Below are positions 11,516 through 22,274 of a DNA stretch of 64,000 nt, piece after piece. A model generated the notes under the pieces. That model did not search any database. It was not told where the DNA came from and was given only the letters and a program-made list of their open reading frames with translations. Within the stretch, counting starts at the first letter, position 1, and every line of letters begins with the position of its first letter. This DNA is from Clarkia xantiana subsp. parviflora (Eukaryota > Streptophyta > Magnoliopsida > Myrtales > Onagraceae): the NCBI GenBank assembly GCA_036873135.1, contig JAPTYO010000009.1:27239756-27303755 (forward strand), written 5' to 3'. The position numbers and the translations under genes were made by a program.

Positions 11516-13180
11516 ATGGCTCCCAACAAAAATACGAAGAAAACGACAGTAGTGGTGGAAGAGATGTTAAAATCTCAGACAGATCCCACCCTTCGAAACC
11601 AAAAAATGAGGAAGACCCTCCTCCAAACAATTGTATTCACCAGGAAGAAGAAACTCCCCACTCTGATCCACCTCCTGATACTGTGGATCCAGAAGTGGGA
11701 GTAGGGGCGACACCTACTGTTGTTCCCTAAGAAGTAATGGCTGCGTTCATGGCCTTTTGGAATCAAGCTCAAGCAGGAGCCATCCTTGGCAACAAAGAGC
11801 CAACTCGAGATGTCTCCCGAAAGGAAGATGTGGCTTCTAGTGAGAAGATCGACGAGATCAACCTCCCGGAGAATGAAGTTCACAAGACTTCTAAGTCTGA
11901 CAAGTCCACCAAAGAACCTGTCTTATTCACTATAGGATAGGTAGAAGAATTGCTTGAAAAGAAGAGAAGGGGGACAAGCGATATGCTAACTGTTCGAGAT
12001 CATACCTCTCACCCCTTCTCCAAAAGACTCTTCGACACTCGAGTTCCCCCGCAAGTCTTCGCAAGGAACATCGACGACTATACTGGCGAAGGAGACCCTG
12101 TCCGCCACATCAACGCTCATAACTCTTCTCTTTTAGGAAGAGGGGCAGCGCCAGATCATTATGCGGCTCTTTTCCAGACAACTCTCAAAGAGGAAGCCCC
12201 TACATGGTTCTATGGCCTCCCTGAGAGTTCCATAGATTCATGGGAAGAGTTAAAAATTAAGTTCATCGAGGGACATATTGGCTAGAGGCAACGCCTCAAA
12301 AGCATGGACTTTCTGTATAAAATTGAACAAGGTCCCGATGAGACCTTGGCCAGTTATTATACCAAGTTTCATAAAATACTCCAAAAATTGAGTGAGGAGG
12401 TCACCGATGGCGAGCTGATACAGACTTTTCTGGAGAGGTCTGAGGAGCCAAAGTCAAGCTCTAAAAGATAACATGGTGACGAAACCAGTGAGAAAGATTG
12501 ACGCCCTCGTCATTAGAGTCAAGATGTATATCGACTTGGAGATGTCACACGAGAAGTCACCTGAAGAGATCAAGAAACAAGCTATTCCCGCCAAAACAGA
12601 GGAGGCATCTGCTTCTCGACCTACAAAAAGAGAAGAAAGAAGAGACGGGAACTTCCGACAAGGAAATCGCCAGAGCCAGAAAAGGGATATTAATCCCCAT
12701 CCAGCGAGGTATACTCCCCTCACGCAAAACATCTCAGTAGTACTCCAAGAAATTGAGAAACTCAGATTAGATGATCCTCCTCCAATAAAGAAGAATGTGA
12801 TGGGTCACCAAATAAACGACTATTGTCGATACCATTGCACCCGGGGGCATGATACGAATGGATATACTGGCAAGATATTGAAGCCCTTATTCAAAGAGGA
12901 AAATTGCTAAAATTCGTAGAGAAGTCGGCTAGCACCCCCAAAAAACGGAATAGAATCCCTCGAGAAGATTCACGCTCACCACCTCATAATCACACCACCC
13001 CTATCCAAAGAGGAGTAGTGAATGTCATTGCGTGAGGATTTGCATCCAGTGCCAAGACGAATTCAGCTCGAGAGGTGTATGCTGCCCAGATGTCCACGGC
13101 AGCCATGATGGGAAAAAGACTCCGAAATCCCGACTCAGAAACTATCAGTTTCACGGCATACGATCTTTTAATGATAGATC
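11516..13180 (+). pseudogene. Tat gag polyprotein, frameshifted, with zinc-finger-like and protease start
   Basis: An ATG at 11516 follows the PBS by 17 bp. Across several frames the text reads as a Ty3/gypsy gag: FDTRVPPQVFARNIDDYTGE (about 12028), DPVRHINAH, then WFYGLPESSIDSWEELK (about 12200-12255), interrupted by a TAG at 12283. A His/Cys cluster DYCRYHCTRGHDTNGY (about 12820-12865) matches the degenerate knuckle of Tat gags. From about 13010 the reading VVNVIA-stop-GFASSAKTNSAREVYA resembles the protease linker. Stops and frame changes make it inactive. Confidence 0.7.
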
Positions 13181-13730
13181 TGTTAGCATATGATGATTGA
13201 CGCCGTAATTGGTAGCCCATAATATGTATAGTTTACCTAAAGGAACTTGGGTAAATGTCACATAGGGTAATTGGGCTAGACCCAAATCCCAATTGACATG
13301 GGAGGTCTAAAATAGTGGGGTAAAGTGGACCAATTTCCTCCTATGTGTATGTGGTGTTAGGGGATTATTAGGGCTAATCACTAATCCTTCCTTAGAGTGT
13401 TTTGGAGAGAAAAACCCTCATCCCCACACCCCTAGTTCGGCCGAACCATTGCTAGCACTAAGGGTGTGCCAATTTCCTTTCTAGCAAACACTACAGAGAT
13501 CTGTCCCTGCCGAAGAGTCGATCAGAGGCTTTGCTGTGGAGACTATACCACGTAGGGATTCTCTAACAAGAACCTCTACGGGTGCCGACCGGAGAGTCGC
13601 GAACTCCCTCAGCAAGATCTTGGGTCTACGGACTGTGCTAAAGGTATGCGTGATTCTTCCGCTGCGTAATTACGATTACTAGCATGTACCTTATTTTAGT
13701 GTCCGTAGTGATTACTTCTGTTAATCTTGA
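13181..13730 (+). repeat. Degenerate solo LTR of the copia D family
   Basis: Begins TGTTAGCATATG and follows, in the same order, the landmarks of the LTRs at 44991-45590 and 52860-53459 read on the minus strand: CGCCGTAATTGG, CCCAATTGACATGGGAGG, TCGGCCGA, GGTGTGCCAA, GATCAGAGGATTTGCTGTGG (with one change) and GCGTAATTA-GATTAC. The last bases (13700-13730) are eroded. No PBS, polypurine tract or coding sequence follows, so it looks like a solo LTR or a truncated copy sitting exactly where the Tat element ends. Confidence 0.7.
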
Positions 13731-14061
13731 TCTTCTAGTGCTGTAGAAAGTCGAATTAGAGAGACTCGTTATAACGACCCGGTCAAACTCGATCAGGACA
13801 TCAATTAGAATAAAGGGTTTGGTTGTTTTCAATGGAACGACTCCTCTAGTGGGCTTGGGTGCGTTTGAAGGCGACCATTATGGTGTTGGAAATGGACGAA
13901 AAATGTAATGGCAGTGGTATTGGGAGGCCGGACGGAAGTGGCTGTGGAAAGGCAGACTGATCCTTCTGTGCCTTGGCGGTGGAAGTGGCGGACGGAATCA
14001 GTGCCTTCGAATGTTCTTTCTGTTATGCTTTTGGTTTTTTTATTATTAGGGCGGACTCCAT
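13731..14061. other. Unassigned spacer
   Basis: About 330 bp, G-rich in its middle (TGGCGGTGGAAGTGGCGGAC near 13972). I see no coding, RNA or element signature. Confidence 0.4.
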
Positions 14062-14500
14062 TGTAACATATGTAAAACTTTAAAAGTACGAAAAAAATAT
14101 GAAATTTTTTAACCACACCTAATTAAGTCCACCATAGTATTAAAAAAAGCAAAAGCATGGTGCTCCAAAAGCATGGTAGAAAAATCCTGGACCTTTCTAT
14201 CATGCTCTTGGAGCACCATGCTTTTGCCACTATTTTTTTTTATTTTTCTATTGCCCTATAGGTGAACCCTATAGGGAAATTGATATTATTAATAGTATGA
14301 TACACATCTTAGGTGTAGTTAAAAAAAAACATAATTTTTCATACTTTTAAAGTTTTACTTATGTTACAATTAAGTCAACCATAGTATTAAAAAAAGCAAA
14401 AGCATGGTGCTCCAAAAGTATGGTAGAAAAATCCTAATATTTGCATCATATTATTAATAATATCAATTTCTCTCTAGGGTTCACCTTTAGGGCAATAGAA
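14062..14500. repeat. MITE-like composite of hairpin, inverted and direct repeats
   Basis: A 29-bp segment (ATTGTAACAT.TGTAAAACTT type) at 14062-14090 is inverted at 14341-14370. A roughly 68-bp direct repeat starting AATTAAGTC.ACCATAGTAT lies at 14120-14188 and 14371-14438. The first copy forms a hairpin in which AGCAAAAGCATGGTGCTCC (14136 onward) pairs with its complement ending near 14228. CTATTGCCCTATAGGTGAAC (14249) returns inverted near 14485-14505. The pattern fits two overlapping copies of a small non-autonomous element in opposite states. Confidence 0.6.
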
Positions 14501-14520
14501 AAATACAAAAAAAGTACAAA

Positions 14521-14704
14521 AAACATGATGCTTTTAGAGTATGATGATAGAAAGATCCATCCAACAGAAGCTCGAATGCTTGAGGCCTTGAGATTTACGA
14601 TTGAGAATACTTCAAGGGTAAATTCCGATTCTGATAACACTGCTATGGGGTCCTTTGAGAATAAATGTAGAATTCAGGGACTTAAAGTGCTTGTGGAAAG
14701 ATGA
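14521..14704 (+). pseudogene. Unidentified coding-like fragment
   Basis: A continuous reading, LLEYDDRKIHPTEARMLEAL then a Ser/Asn/Asp-rich run (NTSRVNSDSDNTA) and a tail ending KVLVER-stop at 14704, has amino-acid composition like a real exon. It lies between the MITE-like repeats and the tRNA relic, with no ATG context or clear acceptor. I do not recognise the family; it may be a stranded last exon or chance. Confidence 0.3.
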
Positions 14705-14743
14705 ACAATGAGCAGTAAAAACAAAATTTAACTCTGAAAAGAG

Positions 14744-14816
14744 TTGTGTTGCCAAGACTTGAACTCGGGTCTTTTGGGTGAGAGCCAAATATCCTCACCA
14801 ACTAGACTACAACGGA
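14744..14816 (-). tRNA. tRNA-Glu (CUC) relic
   Basis: On the minus strand TCCGTTGTAGTCTAGTTGG opens a full cloverleaf: D arm, anticodon arm TTTGG-CTCTCAC-CCAAA with anticodon CUC, and T arm CCGAG-TTCAAGT-CTTGG. It closely follows the plant nuclear tRNA-Glu sequence. The acceptor stem has two mismatches (3' strand CAACACA instead of CAACGGA), so it is probably a pseudogene or poorly functional. It lies just upstream of the CPP1 leader, in opposite orientation. Confidence 0.72.
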
Positions 14817-14899
14817 AATGTTGGCTTGAGTGGAAACTAAATGTAACTAAAGGCATTTAAAGTAGCTTTCAGGAATTTATCTATCCATTAACATTTGCC

Positions 14900-16072
14900 C
14901 TGCCTGCCTCCTTCCCTCCCTCTCTCTGTCATATCCGTCCGTCGCAATCCCCTGACCGACGCCGCAGCTATGATTCTCATTTGAAAAGGAGAATTCCGTT
15001 TCTTCGTTGTTGAGATAGGTATGTCTTTTGCTGCTGCTTCGTTCCGTCCCTCCTCATTCTTCCGTCTTTACCTCTCAACTTGTTGTTTTTGAAGCTAGCT
15101 TCATCATTTGCTGGATTGGATTCTTTTAGTTATTGTGAAAGTCTATTTAATTCATCGAGTGCTGACTGAATGAGGCAGAAATTGGTGTCTTGTTCTTGCC
15201 GCAACTCCAACTTTTATTACAGTGCTCAAGACTGTAACAAGTTGCAGTGTTTTGTGCTCCGGACCTTTGCTTTCTTTTGTAGCATGCTTCTTCTTCTATT
15301 CATGGTTGTTAAAAATTGTGTAATTTGGGAGTGGGAGCTGAGCATGAAGAAGGTTTATGGAACTGACATTGGGGATGCAGCATCAGTTACTTGAATTTGC
15401 TTGCCCTAATTTGGCTGGACATGCAAATTGGTGCACATCTGTTCATTTTTTTACAAACGAATTCATGGTCCATTATCTTTATCAACACTTACTACACCTC
15501 TGGTTTTCAGTTTTTGCCTCTCTCCTAATTTAATGCAACTCGGTTTATACGTCCGTGTTTAGCTATTAGAACCACTTTCTTATTGCTTCTAAATGTCAAT
15601 GGACTAACTGCTGCTCCCGTGTTCATTTGGTACAAGAAAGCAGAAAACATTTAGTTTAGTTTTGCACTGTTAACATTATTATGTATTGCAACACTAGACG
15701 AAGAGAAAATCAACTCTCTGCACTTCGTAGTATTTAAAGGCATGCATGTGTGTCCAATTAAGCAAAACAAGTGGCATATTGATATCCAAATGTGCCTCAT
15801 TTGCTGGAAACAGTTGCTCTTTGCTTCTTGGAAGTTTGTATCTCAAATCGTCAATAAACGAGTCTTATGGTACTGTTGCAACAATAGTTATTTCTTTTAG
15901 GCTCACTTGGCATATCACTCCAAAAACTAGTCTTTCATGCAGTCATCCGTTGTTTTTTGTTACGACATTTATAATATTTAAGCTGAAGGATATATCATCT
16001 GGTTTCCATCGTTCTTTTAGCAGGTGTGGAGTTTTCTGGTTTGTTTACTAAGAACTTTTTTAAAGGGCCACT
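14900..16072 (+). other. Probable CPP1 5' UTR exon, leader intron and a 4-codon uORF
   Basis: A CT-rich leader (CTCCTTCCCTCCCTCTCTCT near 14908) runs to a good donor GATAG|GTATGT at 15017. A pyrimidine-rich acceptor (TTCTTTTAGCAG ending about 16022) precedes the coding start at 16073, so an intron of about 1 kb in the 5' UTR is likely. The leader holds a tiny upstream ORF, ATG ATT CTC ATT TGA, at 14970-14984. The intron has no recognisable genes. Inferred from signals only. Confidence 0.5.
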
Positions 16073-17764
16073 ATGTCTGTCTCCGGATTGACTGGCAGTC
16101 CATCGAGATGCCTTTCAGTGCCTCAGCAAAGCCGCAAGTCTCTGGTGAAGGAAATTTCATATATGCATATGATTTCCAACTGTAAAGGGAAGTTTGATAT
16201 GCTTCGCCTTGGAAGGTATTGTTAGATTGCTCTTATTCTATGTACTTAACTAGTACAATGTTTGATCATACATTAATCCAAGTATGTTGGAACTATTATA
16301 CAGGGTTTCTGGGAGGGAAGCATCAATCCGTATATGTAATAGAGGGAGAGCTCCGTTGATTAAGTGTGCAATGGGTGCTTCTTATGGTGATCTCACTAAC
16401 GACTCAACTGGTAATCTTTTTGCTTCCCCTATGTTTTTTTTAATTGGCCATATGTGCAATAAATCAATAAGCACTTCTTGCTCCTTGTTGTTGCTATGAA
16501 TTTAACATTTGAAAATAGTTGGAAATATAGTGGGTTACATAAGTTCTACAAACTATCCCAAAGGTGAGTGTACCATTTATATAAAAGTTCAGGTGATTAA
16601 TCATCTTTTCCCCTATTGGAAAACCATTGTGTATAAATGGTAATATAGTGTGAATCTAAACCGTAAATTTTGGTACGGACCTTAGAGATCTGATTAAATA
16701 TATATCAAGAAGTTTTCAAATAATATATTATGAATAACTTTCAATTTGAGACAAAATCTCGCACTTTGTTGAGTATCTTTCCATTATTTTTTCTCTTTAT
16801 TTTGCCCTCTCTTTTGTAAAGGACTACGTTCTGTTGTTGTGCTATAACAAGATCCGATTTTTGACCACTTAACTTCGTTACTGCAGGCTCTTCAGCCTTT
16901 CCTAGGATTAACGTGCGGGACCCATATAAGAGGCTAGGAATTAGCAGAGAGGCATCCGAGGATGAAATCCAAGCAGCAAGAAATTTCTTGGTCCGGAAGT
17001 ACGCTGGGCACAAACCTAGCATTGATGCAATTGAGTCGGCTCATGACAAGATAGTGATGCAGAAGTTCCACGAAAGGAAGAACCCAAAAATCAACGTCAA
17101 GAAGAAAGTCAGAGAAGTGACACAATCCAAATACGTGCAAGCCGTGCTGAGCAGATTCCAAACTCCACCCTCAAAGTTCATGATCAAGACATCTGTAGCG
17201 TTCTTAGTGCTTGCAGTTCTCACTGTTTTGTTCCCCACCGAAGAGGGTCCGACTCTTCAAGTAGCACTATCCCTGATCGCTACCATTTATTTTATTCATG
17301 ATCGGTTGAAAAACAAATGGCGAGCCTTTCTCTACAGGTACATGATTCTTCTTAGGGGGTTTAGTATGAAAATTGCTAGCTAAACGCCTAAACCCTAGTG
17401 AGCTAGATGCAATTATTTTTGGCAACTTTTCAGAAGCTTAATAAATAAAAACCATAGTGCAACTTGCTAGCTCCGTCCATTTTTCTGTTATGTACCGGAA
17501 ATGTACAGTTGAGAATGGACAGAGCTAGCAGTTTGGTACTTAACCCTTTTCGTGGTCACTAATGAATCCATTGATAGAAGGAACTAATGAATTGGTTTGA
17601 TACGATGATGCAGTGGTGGAGCTTTTGCTGTATCGTGGCTGTTGGGAACCTTCTTAATGGTATCTGTGGTTCCACCGATATTCAGAGGGTTGAGAGGTTT
17701 TGAGGTGACAACGTCATTGATAAGCTACATCCTTCTCTGGATTGCTTCTACTTATTTGAAGTAA
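16073..17764 (+). CDS. CPP1: Chaperone-like protein of POR1 (J-like domain, chloroplast membrane)
   Basis: Four coding exons: 16073-16215, 16304-16410, 16887-17337 and 17614-17764, all with GT-AG borders, giving 283 residues. The N-terminus (about 80 residues, rich in Ser/Arg) looks like a chloroplast transit peptide. A J-like domain follows (DPYKRLGISREASEDEIQAA from residue 95 to about 145) in which the HPD triad of true DnaJ proteins is absent (HKPS at 125-128), as known for CPP1. Four hydrophobic segments (about 183-200, 204-221, 234-254, 264-281) anchor it in the membrane. In Arabidopsis CPP1/CDF1 stabilises protochlorophyllide oxidoreductase and is needed for chloroplast development. 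The gene is convergent with the S28 peptidase gene downstream. Nothing looks broken. Confidence 0.95.
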
Positions 17765-18573
17765 CTTGCTGTATGGGACCAATTTTGTCCATCATTGGAT
17801 TCTACTTCTGTCATGGTTGTGTTGTTTTTTGTTTGGATAACAGATTCTGTTGGATGTCAAATAAGATGATTCTCTCGGTGTTTAGTTTTCTTTTCTCAAG
17901 TACTTCATTTCCGGATGGATTATTGCTCAAATAGGAAATTGCTGTGGTACATGCGAACATTATCTATAATCCTATCACATAACCTGGAACTTTCAACATT
18001 ATATTATAGGTTATGTTGTTAATCTATAATAGGTTATGTTGTTAATCAATGATTTAAAATGTTAATATTCGATGTCAAAATTGTTTATCTCCACTTTTTT
18101 CAAGCTAAAATTAACATTTTAAACAATAAAAACATGTTATTTGGCACTCTTTCAAAGTATTAAGATTGATTGTTCATGATTTAAGCTTATTTAATGCTTA
18201 AAAATATGTTTTTATTTTGTCAAATTTAATAGAAAAACTAATAAATCAACCGATTTGATAGTTGGGACACCTAATATCAACATTTTAAATTTGAGAAATT
18301 AATTAGCAACGTGGTTTTAGGTACTTAACCCTTAAATGTAAAACAACCTTACCATAATGATATACAAGAGACCCTTTCTTCTCTTTCAAAACCCTCCTAA
18401 GGATAAGAAACTAAGGAGAAACTGTGATAAGAAAAGGAAAGGTTGTACATACATAAATACATACATACATGAGATGGGAGCATAACATTACATTACATTT
18501 CTAAAGCAGATGATGATGATGAGCAGTCTTAACATTTTGAATTTCGGTTGCTGCAGAACTTGATGTTCTTAAC
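17765..18573. other. Intergenic region between convergent CPP1 and S28 genes
   Basis: Holds both 3' UTRs. A 23-bp tandem repeat (unit ending GGTTATGTTGTTAATC) occurs twice at about 18007-18046. Otherwise AT-rich with nothing else seen. Confidence 0.5.
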
Positions 18574-21500
18574 TTAGATAGAGCTAATCCGGGAAGAGAC
18601 AGAGTCGTGGCACTGGGACAACCAAAGGTCTATGTTCTCTATTATTTGTTGCCTCACCTTGTGTACTGCATCCGGAGAGCTGCACTTATCCGCGTTACCT
18701 AAAAAAACAGCAAAAACAAACATCATCTTTATGTATGCGAAGGGGGTTCACATCTAAAAAATAAACTAGCTCGACACAAACACAGCCCATGATGCTATCA
18801 GACCCTATCAGACAGATATAGCTTACTGATGGAAAGCTAAAGATCAGAAGATTACTACTTATTCTTGCACATGAAGAAAATAATGAATACCTTCTAGGCT
18901 TAAAGGCGATTGGGGACAACCTCGCATATCAGTTCCATGCCCGCAATTTGAACACGTGACAAGGTATGAAGGCACTGCAATTGTCCAACCACAATGTATT
19001 TTATATTTAGCAAGTTAATCAATTATACAGAGGATAATAAAGCAGAGACAACTTTTTCTATCAAAACCGTAATTTAGACTCGTTCTAGTAACTGATATAT
19101 TTTTAAAAGGCGGTTTTCTGTATTTACTGCTCCTTTAACATTAGACTGCCTTTAATCCATCAATTGGACAATAATTGTGTAAATACTGACAAGAAAAAAT
19201 TATATTTATTCTTTTTTGGTCAGAAAAGAGAAGAAAATAAGTTGCTTACTTCCTGCAGATGAGGTCTGTTTGGATGCATGACGCCATGGATCTTGTGAAC
19301 CATTGCTGAATATTATCTTCGAACCTGAGCAAATTCCCAACAGTAATAATAAGAAGAGATTAGCATGGAGATTATTGATACAGAACATGCAGTGAATTTT
19401 GAACAATCTATAAACCACATAAAACTAATAAAGAAGATTCAGACAGAGGAAGTGCTAGTACCAGCAAGCCTTCTGCCACCGTAATATAAATTGGTTGCAT
19501 CAACGTCTGGATAAACACCCAGCCCGAAAACATTTTTGCAAAGATCCAAGTGGTAGCTGTAAATAATAAAACAAGCTCCCTATAGTCATTAGATATCCTA
19601 GAAAATAACAGAAAAACAACCAGAACTAGCACCTAAGTTTTGTACCAAAGCAGATAGATATACTGAAGATGGAGTACCTTGTATCAACTCTTGAAGATCG
19701 AATACTGTCATTGGAGGGTGCAACTTGAAAGTATGCAACCTCAGTGCAGACTTGGAACCACCATAGTCGATCACCGCTCTCTTCAGTGAGAGCTGTCTTC
19801 CTCAAGTATTTTTGGTTATATGTTTCAACACTTACTCCAAAAGTGCCAAGGTAATAGTCTTTAATGTATTTGGCATATGCCTCCTGTAAAATTAATTTCA
19901 TCTGTCACACAGTAGTCGAACAGGTATAGAAACTACTAAGGAAGTTTTAATTCCTGAATTGTTAGCGGAAAACAGGCAAACATCAACTTACCAGCAAATC
20001 CCCACCACTCTTCTTGGTTTCAACAAGTGGGTTGCACAATGCATCAGGATTTCCATACTGGAACTGCAGAAGGTTCAATTTTTGGGTGAATCACTACTTT
20101 AAAATTTAAAAAGAAAAGGTAACTGCCTTACTCTGAATTTGTTGGCCCGTTCACATGTATGATGATTCAATTGGAGAGCAAACCTTAAGATATTGCATTA
20201 ACATGACTAGATATTCCACAAAGAATCGCAATCATATGTTGATGTATCAATCCAAATTTCCTTTTACAATTAGCCCTCAGAAATGGTTTTTATCTTAAGC
20301 TATTGCTATTTAACCAACTGGCTGGGGGAAAGAAAGGGCATACTTACTGCTGTAACTGCAGCATCAGCCAGAAAATACAGGAAATCACCATCAATATCAA
20401 GCTGCAAAAAGGATGACGGAAGTTATGGGAAGAGTGAAAAAGGATCAAATACATCTAAATATCTCAAACTTTCATACAAGACAAAAAAAAAAAAAAAAAA
20501 CAAAGAGAGAAAGAAGCATGAGAGGGAGAGAGACCTCAGAAGCACCAAACTGTGCCTTTAATGCCTTCCCATTAGCAGTAAGTTGTTGCTCAATAAGCTG
20601 ATTGACCTCCTGAAGTGCAGCTTTACATTCAACACCAGCTGATACCCCAATCTGCATTTGGACCCAAATATGAATTTTGTCATAATGACTGTTTTCATCA
20701 AATACAACAAGAAAAAACTGAAAAACACAGAAAGATAGTGTTCTTTTTTGAGGTAAATACCAAATCAACATTGATATGGAAGCAAAAGCACTAACCTGTT
20801 CGTCAAATTCTGGGAATTCATAGACAGCTTGAACAACAGCAGAACTTGCAAGACTTCCACAAGTCAAGTGTGGGAACTTAAGACGAAACCATGCACTAAG
20901 AGCTCCAGAGTAGGAAACACCAAAAACAAACCAGGGATTTTCCGTGTCTGTCCTATTGAGCTTTTGGTTTATGTTATCCTGCAGAATTCATTGGAGACCA
21001 AACTTCGATAAATAGATGCATTTATTCAAAGAAATTAGATTATGAATACATATACATGTAAGAGATATAGAGAATACAAATTATCTACTTCTACTCAAAC
21101 AGAGAAAAGTACAAGCATTGCATTGGATATAACTTTAGGTCCCATGTATGATATTTGTTAAAGTTCACACGGTAAACATGACAGTATATACAAGCAAGAG
21201 GTTTCACCACCTAAGCTCAAGATTTTGAGATGATTAGTTAACATAGTAGTTGAGCCTTTCGTTCAGATCAATGTGGAAAGAATGCTACTATCCTAGAACA
21301 GTCCACGGCCGAGCCTAGGCTTCAAGAATGCAAAAGTTTGCACAATAAAAATACTCTAAGCCATGCAAAATAAATTCTCAAAAAATACCGAATGACAACA
21401 TAAAAAAGTATAAAATTGGGAGAAATCAATCAATACGAAATATTATCATTTATTAAAACTTGATAACGTGCCTGATAGAACTGACGAAATGCGGCCAAGT

Positions 21501-22274
21501 CAAAGAGTGCCTGCTTTGATGATAGGTATTTCAGGTTCTCTGTTTGCAAAGATTTGAAAGGAGAGCTCTTTCCATAATAGCGATGCTCAAGGGAAACAAC
21601 AGCTGCTCCGAACTTCTTCGCCAAAACCTGCATAAATCTGAGAAGTTAATTCTCTACATCAAGAAAGATAACATGACCATAACAAAGAAAAATAGCTCAG
21701 ATCAGATTTAACATACAGGGTCCTATAAAATAGCACTTACACTGATGTAGTCATTGGATATTCCATTGCAAGCAGATTCACCACAGATTTTCAAAAATAT
21801 GGGTCCATCTGGCATCTGGAAGTAATCAAGGAATTCGTAATACCGCTGCCCAAATTGACGACGATCCTATATAAGGGATACGCATTTGGTCGGTCAGTTG
21901 GTACAAAAACACGATATTTCAAGCTCAATTCACCATCAATTAAATTATTTCTCTCTTATTTAATTGTCTAACCCAAATTTAAGCAGGTAAATGTAATTTT
22001 TGAGCTAAATTTCTGTTCATTCTGCGGCTGGAGCAAGAAAACACGAAATGATGTGACGGAAAACAGCAGAAGAATGAGAGAGACAAATAATTACATAAGG
22101 AGAGAAGTGATCAAGGGTTTGATCAAACCAAAGCTCGGTCGTGGTCAAGTAAGAGCCGTTCAGGGACAGAGCACGCCGCAACGCCGACCGATCCCTGACG
22201 TATCCTTCGGATAAAGAAACCATCAGCGACGCAATCAATAGCGTAGCCAACATCCCTCTGGTGCCACCCGCCAT
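18574..22274 (-). CDS. Serine carboxypeptidase S28 family protein (secreted prolyl-type peptidase), 12 exons
   Basis: Exons in order: 22274-22095, 21866-21741, 21627-21472, 20978-20796, 20651-20535, 20401-20348, 20063-19992, 19883-19678, 19556-19462, 19324-19250, 18974-18891, 18698-18574; total 1473 nt, 490 residues, the family's usual length. A hydrophobic signal peptide occupies residues 8-24. The catalytic triad is visible: Ser176 in GVSYSGA, Asp408 in NGSQDPWR, His434 in CSNCGHGTD. Other family blocks include EHRYYGKSSPF and LWWFQVCTEVAYFQVAPSND. S28 enzymes cleave after proline or remove N-terminal dipeptides in acidic compartments; the plant substrate is not established. Intron 3 uses a GC donor (CAG|GCACGT at 21471). 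All other introns are GT-AG. Frame is open throughout, so the gene looks functional. Confidence 0.95.

Larger units (their letters stand above)
10749..13180 (+). mobile_element. 5' part of a Tat-type Ty3/gypsy retrotransposon (LTR, PBS, gag, start of protease)
   Basis: A 731-bp 5' LTR (10749-11479) is followed directly by the primer-binding site TTGGCGCCGTCTGTGGG and by gag. The element stops abruptly at 13180, where an unrelated LTR begins. It is of the same family as the minus-strand LTR at 9365-10091, so two copies lie head to head. No reverse transcriptase, integrase or 3' LTR is present. Confidence 0.8.

Noticed and set aside
20283..20561. Plus-strand Lys-rich reading
   Set aside because: Lies across introns and exons of the S28 gene on the other strand and comes from a poly-A run.
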